From: an uncultured Flavobacteriaceae bacterium
Lineage (GTDB): Bacteria; Bacteroidota; Bacteroidia; Flavobacteriales; Flavobacteriaceae
DNA length: 11,961 nt
Direction: 5' to 3'
Assembly: GCA_938074515.1 (NCBI GenBank)
Contig: CALJFV010000056.1
Location: 1 to 11,961 of the forward strand
In this document: in pieces, positions 8,765 through 11,961 of the stretch
Layout of the letters: each line of letters opens with the position of its first letter
Numbering within the stretch: the first letter of the stretch is position 1
The notes under the pieces: generated by a model
Seen by the model: only the letters and a program-made list of their open reading frames with translations
Told to the model about the DNA's origin: nothing
The model's database searches: none
Translations under genes and position numbers: made by a program

Positions 8765-8772
8765 CAAAAATA
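8765..8772 (-). promoter_or_regulatory. Candidate -7 box for the rbfA-permease operon (TATTTTTG)
   Basis: On the minus strand this is a perfect TAnnTTTG match ending 4 nt before the rbfA ATG, the same geometry as dusB. No TTG occurs at the expected -33 distance. The box therefore stands on its position and consensus alone. Confidence 0.5.
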
Positions 8773-8803
8773 GGATAAATACTGCTTTGGCGTGGGTTTT
8801 TAT

Positions 8804-8811
8804 TATTTTTG
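8804..8811 (+). promoter_or_regulatory. Candidate -7 box for mce (TATTTTTG)
   Basis: Perfect TAnnTTTG match 15 nt upstream of the mce ATG. A TTTG lies upstream at 8786-8789, but its 14-bp spacing is shorter than the usual 17-23, so the -33 assignment is doubtful. AAAGG at 8816-8820, 6 nt before the ATG, is a weak Shine-Dalgarno-like sequence. Confidence 0.45.
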
Positions 8812-8826
8812 AGCCAAAGGTATTTT

Positions 8827-9231
8827 ATGAACACCATTGAGCATATTGGGATTGCGGTTTCTGATTTAGAACAAAGTATCGAATTGTATGCAGCCCTGCT
8901 TAACACGCCATGTTACAAAACTGAAGTCGTGGATTCCGAGCAGGTGACCACAGCCTTTTTCCAAAAAGGTGATCAAAAAATCGAACTGCTCGCCTCGACC
9001 AATCCTGAGGGCACAATCGCTAAGTTTATCGAAAAAAAAGGCCAAGGGATTCATCATATTGCTTTTGCCGTCACAGATATTAAGGCTGAGGTGCAGCGCC
9101 TCAAAGCCGAAGGATTTGTTTTTGTCAGCGAGGAGCCCAAACGCGGGGCTGACAATAAATGGGTGGTCTTTATGCACCCAAAATCAGCTGGCGGGGTATT
9201 GGTCGAGCTTTGCCAAGAAATAATGCCTTAA
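8827..9231 (+). CDS. mce: Methylmalonyl-CoA epimerase (VOC superfamily)
   Basis: Interconverts the R and S forms of methylmalonyl-CoA, linking methylmalonyl-CoA mutase (succinyl-CoA) to propionyl-CoA metabolism in the cytoplasm. The protein is a two-module vicinal-oxygen-chelate fold of 134 residues, the usual family length. Metal-ligand positions are visible in IEHIGIAVSDLE (His6), GIHHIAFAV (His76/His77) and GGVLVELCQ (Glu127). The KIELL segment (51-55) ends the first module, and KRGADNKWVVFMHPKSAGG (105-123) is typical of the family. I start at the ATG at 8827 (MNTIEHIG), not the TTG six codons upstream, because family members begin there and the TTG overlaps the -7 box. No mutase gene lies nearby. 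The tRNA gene follows 50 nt downstream, with no terminator between. Confidence 0.95.
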   Translation: MNTIEHIGIAVSDLEQSIELYAALLNTPCYKTEVVDSEQVTTAFFQKGDQKIELLASTNPEGTIAKFIEKKGQGIHHIAFAVTDIKAEVQRLKAEGFVFVSEEPKRGADNKWVVFMHPKSAGGVLVELCQEIMP

Positions 9232-9240
9232 TGTTTTGTT

Positions 9241-9269
9241 TTGCCCTGAAGAATTACTGCTTATATTTG
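9241..9269 (+). promoter_or_regulatory. tRNA promoter: TTG-N18-TATATTTG
   Basis: TTG at 9241-9243 (in a TTTTG), an 18-bp spacer and TATATTTG at 9262-9269 form a full match to the Bacteroidota vegetative promoter. The tRNA 5' end is 13 nt downstream, leaving a short 5' leader for RNase P to remove. With the dusB promoter, it is one of the two best promoters in the window. Confidence 0.75.
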
Positions 9270-9281
9270 CAGCCTAATTTT

Positions 9282-9355
9282 GGTCCTATAGCTCAGTTGG
9301 TTAGAGCACCTGACTCATAATCAGGTGGTCCCTGGTTCGAGCCCAGGTGGGACCA
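9282..9355 (+). tRNA. tRNA with CAT anticodon (elongator tRNA-Met or tRNA-Ile2)
   Basis: A 74-nt cloverleaf folds fully. The acceptor stem pairs 9282-9288 with 9348-9354 (one T-G wobble). The D stem is GCTC/GAGC, the anticodon stem CCTGA/TCAGG, and the loop CTCATAA gives anticodon CAT at 9316-9318. The variable loop has 5 nt, and the T stem is CCTGG/CCAGG with a TTCGAGC loop. Discriminator A is at 9355. CCA is not encoded, which is common in this phylum. The acceptor stem starts with a paired G1, which excludes the usual initiator type with an unpaired first base. C4-G69 and C5-G68 pairs are features known to be recognised by TilS on tRNA-Ile2 in E. coli, so lysidine-modified Ile (AUA) decoding is plausible. 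Sequence alone does not settle Met versus Ile. Confidence 0.97.
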
Positions 9356-9367
9356 CAAGTAAAATAA

Positions 9368-9395
9368 AAGCCTCACAGCGATGTGGGGCTTTTTT
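9368..9395 (+). terminator. Rho-independent terminator of the tRNA gene
   Basis: AAGCCTCACA (9368-9377) pairs with TGTGGGGCTT (9382-9391) across a GCGA tetraloop. This is a 10-bp stem with one T-G pair, extendable by two A-T pairs, and is followed by a run of T to 9395. It begins 12 nt after the tRNA 3' end. Confidence 0.88.
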
Positions 9396-9412
9396 ATTTA
9401 ACATTTTAGCAT

Positions 9413-9420
9413 TAACTTTG
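9413..9420 (+). promoter_or_regulatory. Candidate -7 box for the DUF1059 gene (TAACTTTG)
   Basis: Perfect TAnnTTTG match 26 nt upstream of the small gene's ATG and just downstream of the tRNA terminator. The expected -33 position falls in the T-run and has no TTG. Confidence 0.5.
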
Positions 9421-9446
9421 AGAAATAACCAATAAAGACTCAGATT

Positions 9447-9614
9447 ATGAAGCAAGTTTGTTGTAGAGATTTAGGAAATGATTGCGATTTCACGGTATCA
9501 GGAGAAATGGAAGAAGTAATGGACGCAGTGGCGCGTCACGCCAAGGAGTTTCATAAAATTGACGTGACCCCAGAAGTTGCTGAAGCGGTTAAAGGCGTAA
9601 TGAAAGACGTTTAA
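9447..9614 (+). CDS. Small DUF1059 family protein (55 aa)
   Basis: A 55-residue cytoplasmic protein of unknown function. It begins MKQVCCRDLGNDCDFTVSG, with Cys at residues 5, 6 and 13. The MKxxxCRDxGxDCDFxxxG pattern is the hallmark of DUF1059. The middle (EMEEVMDAVARHAKEFHK, about 20-37) is a predicted helix with the family's typical AxxHAKExH-like segment, and TPEVAEAVKGVMKD forms a second helix. The conserved cysteines and histidines could bind metal or a small ligand, but this is not established. The gene sits alone between two terminators, with its own -7 box, so it is probably monocistronic. No Shine-Dalgarno is seen. Coding reality is supported by the family match and the tight framing by promoter and terminator. 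Confidence 0.85.
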   Translation: MKQVCCRDLGNDCDFTVSGEMEEVMDAVARHAKEFHKIDVTPEVAEAVKGVMKDV

Positions 9615-9640
9615 TCCGGAGATTACAATTATTAAAAACA

Positions 9641-9670
9641 AAACCCCTTTGAATTCAAAGGGGGTTTTTT
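9641..9670. terminator. Bidirectional terminator between the DUF1059 gene and the leftward phytase cluster
   Basis: CCCCTTTG (9644-9651) and CAAAGGGG (9656-9663) form an 8-bp stem around AATT. Beyond one extra G, the A-rich left flank can pair with T at 9665-9670. Rightward, the T6 run ends DUF1059 transcripts. On the minus strand the A-rich left flank becomes TTTTGTTTTT, so it can also end the leftward cluster, whose last stop codon is at 9740. Nothing else codes in 9671-9739. Confidence 0.85.
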
Positions 9671-9739
9671 ATGCCCAAAAATTTATTAAGCACGGCAGAT
9701 GTGTTCCGCTAGAGGGGCAAAAGGATGTTTTAAAACTCA

Positions 9740-10318
9740 CTAAAACCGTTTGCCAAAGGAAGCCCCAAGTCTAGGGTGCACTTCGACTGGGGCGGCAGTA
9801 CTGAGTAAGTAGCGCCCCAAACCGAGGAATATTTCAAAAGAAAAACCTTTTTGATTGATCCATTTTCGACCAGCGGCAAATCCTATTGACCATTGAAATT
9901 CATTGTCGTTTTCTTGCTCTACATAACTGCCATCACTCAGTTCTTCCCGTTCTGTATCTTCTAGGGCTAAAGAGGAAAACCCTTCTACAAAAAGGCCTCG
10001 GGCTCCATAGTCTTTTTGGTCAAAAAAATAAAAGCGGTAAAATGGAGTAAGGGCAAATTTTTGACTTCCAAAATTGTCGCCACCGAAATTTAAAAGCAAA
10101 CTCCCACCGAGTCCACTTGAGCTTGAAAGCACATGCTCATAGGAGATGTCTAGAGCGGGACCCACCAAAAGGGCCAATGCATTGATGCGTAGTTCTGTAT
10201 CAGAAACGTCAATAATTGTTTCGGGTGAATTAGAGGGAGTCTCTATGCCTTGACCAAAGCCCATAAAAAAGAGGACAGGCACTAATAGAAGGGCGGTAAG
10301 AATAATAGGGCGTTTCAT
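9740..10318 (-). CDS. Secreted small outer-membrane beta-barrel protein, DUF3575-like
   Basis: A 192-residue protein of unknown function. The chosen ATG at 10316-10318 opens directly into a signal peptide (MKRPIILTALLLVPVLFFMG, about 1-22). The open frame extends 50 codons upstream, but that stretch overlaps the neighbouring gene's end and carries no signal peptide. The mature part is built of amphipathic beta-strands: LRINALALLVGPALDISYEH (43-62), LGGSLLLNF (70-78), FALTPFYRFYFF (88-99) and GLFVEGFSSLAL (108-119). It ends in Phe (ASFGKRF), as expected for a barrel folded by BAM. The NAxxLLxGPxLxISYE and TPFYRFYF patterns resemble flavobacterial DUF3575 proteins. It is last in the leftward cluster, 52 nt after the propeller gene, possibly with its own promoter. 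Whether it works with the phytase is only inferred from position. Confidence 0.68.
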   Translation of the reverse strand: MKRPIILTALLLVPVLFFMGFGQGIETPSNSPETIIDVSDTELRINALALLVGPALDISYEHVLSSSSGLGGSLLLNFGGDNFGSQKFALTPFYRFYFFDQKDYGARGLFVEGFSSLALEDTEREELSDGSYVEQENDNEFQWSIGFAAGRKWINQKGFSFEIFLGLGRYLLSTAAPVEVHPRLGASFGKRF

Positions 10319-10354
10319 AAAGAAAATTTGAATGACCACAAACAATAACCGCGC

Positions 10355-10362
10355 CAAAAGTA
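10355..10362 (-). promoter_or_regulatory. Candidate internal -7 box for the DUF3575-like gene (TACTTTTG)
   Basis: On the minus strand, TACTTTTG matches TAnnTTTG and lies 36 nt before the ATG, within the 52-nt gap after the propeller gene. The nearest upstream TTG is only 13 bp away, so the -33 element is weak. It may give the last gene separate expression. Confidence 0.35.
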
Positions 10363-10370
10363 ATTGAATT

Positions 10371-11201
10371 TTATTCAATCGTCGCTTTAAATAGCCGAGG
10401 CAGCCCAAGACCTTCATCCTCTGAAGTGAGCCAAATCTCTTTCGGGTTGGCGATATGGATCGCTTCAATTTGAGCAGGCGTTACCGGTAACACAAATTTT
10501 TGCATTTTCGAGGAGTCGTAAGGCACAGAAAACTCAGGAAGCAGAAAGAGGTATTGAACGCCGTCTGGGGAATAACCCGTAAGCCCCATAAGCCCTGAGG
10601 GCTCGTGAAAATCAGCCCCTGTAATTAAACAGCCGACTTCAAGAGAATCCATCGGCTCCAGGGATAAGTTTCCTGGGTTTTTATCAAAAAGGTAAATGGC
10701 TGAGTTTAGGGTTTTACGATCCTTAGAAAACAAAACCAATTGATCGCCAAAGCTAGCTAAAGCCTCCGCGTCGAAGGGGTGTTTTTTCCTCCTTTTAAAG
10801 GATTTTTGCGCTTTGTAACTAATGGTGATACTGTCCTGAATCTCAAAATTTCGGTTCAGGATATAGATCTTTTGATCGTTGCGTTTTCCGTAATTATTGC
10901 CCGTATCGGCGATATAGTAATGGTCTAAATCCGCAGTGATGTCCTCCCAATCTGTGTTTTTGGTTTGAGAAATCATTATGGTATTCAGGAGTTGTCCACT
11001 TTGGTCAAAAGCAAATAATTCAGTGGTACCCCCCGAGTCATTGAAGGTCAAAAACAGACCATTATGAACTTCAAGCCCCGAGGTTTCATTTATTTCTCGG
11101 GGTAAATCTAAAGCAGTCAAAGTTAGCTGCCCGCGACATAATTCAGGGGCAATAATAAAAAGGAGTGCTAAAAATGGGCGCGCGCGGAACAAGAGGGTCA
11201 T
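10371..11201 (-). CDS. Secreted propeller-like protein of unknown function (DWED-motif family)
   Basis: A 276-residue protein, probably exported. I chose the ATG at 11199-11201: it gives a signal peptide (MTLLFRARPFLALLFIIAPE, cleavage near CRGQ at 22-25) and sits 4 nt after the phytase stop. The longer frame would overlap that gene by 26 nt. The Cys at 22 is not in a good lipobox. The mature part shows repeated beta-rich modules with acidic or glycine turns: INETSGL (37-43), FNDSGGTTELFAF (53-65), NTDWEDIT (82-89), YYIADTGNNYGKRND (95-109), DAEALASFGDQLVLFSKD (144-161), GLMGLTGYSPDG (203-214) and IEAIHIANPKEIWLTSED (245-262). ETSGL...DWEDI...DTGNN is a combination I know from many flavobacterial secreted hypothetical proteins thought to be beta-propellers. 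No catalytic function is recognisable. Coupling to the phytase suggests a shared role in phosphoester use, which is inference. Confidence 0.75.
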   Translation of the reverse strand: MTLLFRARPFLALLFIIAPELCRGQLTLTALDLPREINETSGLEVHNGLFLTFNDSGGTTELFAFDQSGQLLNTIMISQTKNTDWEDITADLDHYYIADTGNNYGKRNDQKIYILNRNFEIQDSITISYKAQKSFKRRKKHPFDAEALASFGDQLVLFSKDRKTLNSAIYLFDKNPGNLSLEPMDSLEVGCLITGADFHEPSGLMGLTGYSPDGVQYLFLLPEFSVPYDSSKMQKFVLPVTPAQIEAIHIANPKEIWLTSEDEGLGLPRLFKATIE

Positions 11202-11205
11202 GGGC

Positions 11206-11961
11206 TTATTGTTTTGGCAAATGAATTTCAATATCTGCCCAATTTACAAATTTGAAATTTTGTTTTTCATGACCATTAAATCCATCTTGAACAATAAATA
11301 TTCCTTTTGGAAATCCAGGCAAAGACTGTGAAGTGACATCGATACCATCGGTTTCCTCCGCTCCATCAATCCCATCAGTCGGGACAATTTTGAAAACACC
11401 GAGTAATTTTAGAGACTCACGGTCTAAAACGCCATAGCTGTTTGCGCCTTGAATGGAACACAATAGATATCCTGTGCCTTGACCTTTGTCGTAAAGGGTA
11501 AGTCCTTCGATATCGGCAACAATTAAATCCGCATCAGTGGACAGGATCAAACGCGCATCGCGCTCAATGTCTTCTGTAAGGGGGTAAGCCCAAATCCCTA
11601 TGTCTTCCTCAGCGATGTACAATGTTTGATGCTCAGGGTCCGCCACGAGGCCTTCTACTGTTGACCCTAAACCAAATGTGTCTGAGTCGTTGATCACAAT
11701 AGGGCTATTGTCAGAAGCACTGTAGTTCGCCCTGAGGATGCGACCGTCTTTATCACTGGCCACAAAATAATGCGTCTCTGACACGCTGAAGGCACAAAGA
11801 CCGTACAAGTCTCCCATCTCACTGCTGATAATTTCGCGATGAATGAGCTTTAGCGTGCCGGTTTCATTTAGGCTAAAAAAATCAATGCTATGCGTTGACC
11901 TATTGGTGCCAATAACTAGAGCGTTGTTTCGCACTCCAGCTTTATTTGGCGCAAAGAAATT
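11206..11961 (-). CDS. 3-phytase, beta-propeller phytase (BPP) family, N-terminus outside the window
   Basis: Hydrolyses phytate (inositol hexakisphosphate) in a Ca2+-dependent way to release phosphate. It is normally secreted or on the cell surface. The frame is open to the window edge, so the GTG at 11934 is internal and about 252 C-terminal codons (stop included) are present. Numbering from that GTG, the BPP motifs are VEGLVADPEHQTLYIAEED (93-111), DIEGLTLYDKGQGTGYLL (141-158), SIQGANSYGVLDRE (160-173), ETDGIDVT (194-201) and GIFIVQDGFN (211-220). These hold the acidic and Gln residues that bind Ca2+ and phosphate in characterised BPPs. The earlier GDLYGLCAFSV (41-51) is the usual blade motif. 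The N-terminal DDPAIW-type motif and the signal peptide must lie to the right of the window. It is the first visible gene of a leftward cluster, with 4 nt to the propeller gene. Confidence 0.92.
   Translation of the reverse strand, partial: NFFAPNKAGVRNNALVIGTNRSTHSIDFFSLNETGTLKLIHREIISSEMGDLYGLCAFSVSETHYFVASDKDGRILRANYSASDNSPIVINDSDTFGLGSTVEGLVADPEHQTLYIAEEDIGIWAYPLTEDIERDARLILSTDADLIVADIEGLTLYDKGQGTGYLLCSIQGANSYGVLDRESLKLLGVFKIVPTDGIDGAEETDGIDVTSQSLPGFPKGIFIVQDGFNGHEKQNFKFVNWADIEIHLPKQ

Noticed and set aside
9275..9282. Second TAATTTTG box just before the tRNA.
   Set aside because: Transcription from it would begin inside the mature tRNA. The upstream TATATTTG box with its -33 element fits better.
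9671..9712. Short ATG frame after the bidirectional terminator.
   Set aside because: Only 13 codons, with no family match and nothing to support translation.
10319..10468. 50-codon N-terminal extension of the DUF3575-like gene.
   Set aside because: It overlaps the end of the propeller gene, has no signal peptide, and a proper signal peptide starts at the ATG at 10318.
11202..11231. Ten-residue longer start for the propeller gene overlapping the phytase.
   Set aside because: The internal ATG at 11201 gives a cleaner signal peptide and a 4-nt intergenic gap.

Overview
The window looks like a chromosomal segment of a flavobacterium (phylum Bacteroidota), probably marine or aquatic. Three things point there: the protein families (an outer-membrane beta-barrel receptor with a carboxypeptidase-regulatory-like N-terminus, a DUF3575-like outer-membrane protein, a DWED-type secreted propeller protein and a beta-propeller phytase); promoter boxes matching the Bacteroidota consensus TTG-N17-23-TAnnTTTG; and mostly absent Shine-Dalgarno sequences. 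There is no sign of a phage, insertion sequence, CRISPR array or plasmid. Base composition looks even throughout.

Left part (1-3725). The 3' portion of a CPA1-type Na+/H+ antiporter with a C-terminal TrkA/RCK region runs in from outside the window and converges on lepA, which encodes translation factor EF4. Middle part (3726-8826). An outer-membrane TonB-receptor-like beta-barrel protein is followed by dusB, which has its own promoter. dusB converges, with overlapping stop codons, on an rbfA plus FtsX/LolE-like permease operon joined by a TAATG stop-start overlap. mce (methylmalonyl-CoA epimerase) diverges from rbfA.

Right part (8827-11961). After mce come a CAT-anticodon tRNA with a very good promoter and terminator, then a 55-residue DUF1059 gene framed by two terminators. 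A leftward cluster fills the rest: a beta-propeller phytase whose start lies outside the window, a secreted propeller-like protein 4 nt behind it, and a small outer-membrane DUF3575-like protein.

Much of the window is housekeeping: translation (lepA, dusB, rbfA, tRNA), ion homeostasis and propionate metabolism. The items most worth a second look are the phytase/propeller/barrel cluster, a possible phytate or organophosphate utilisation unit, and the identical promoter-to-ATG geometry of dusB and rbfA, which predicts leaderless mRNAs. I see no convincing wholly new system.
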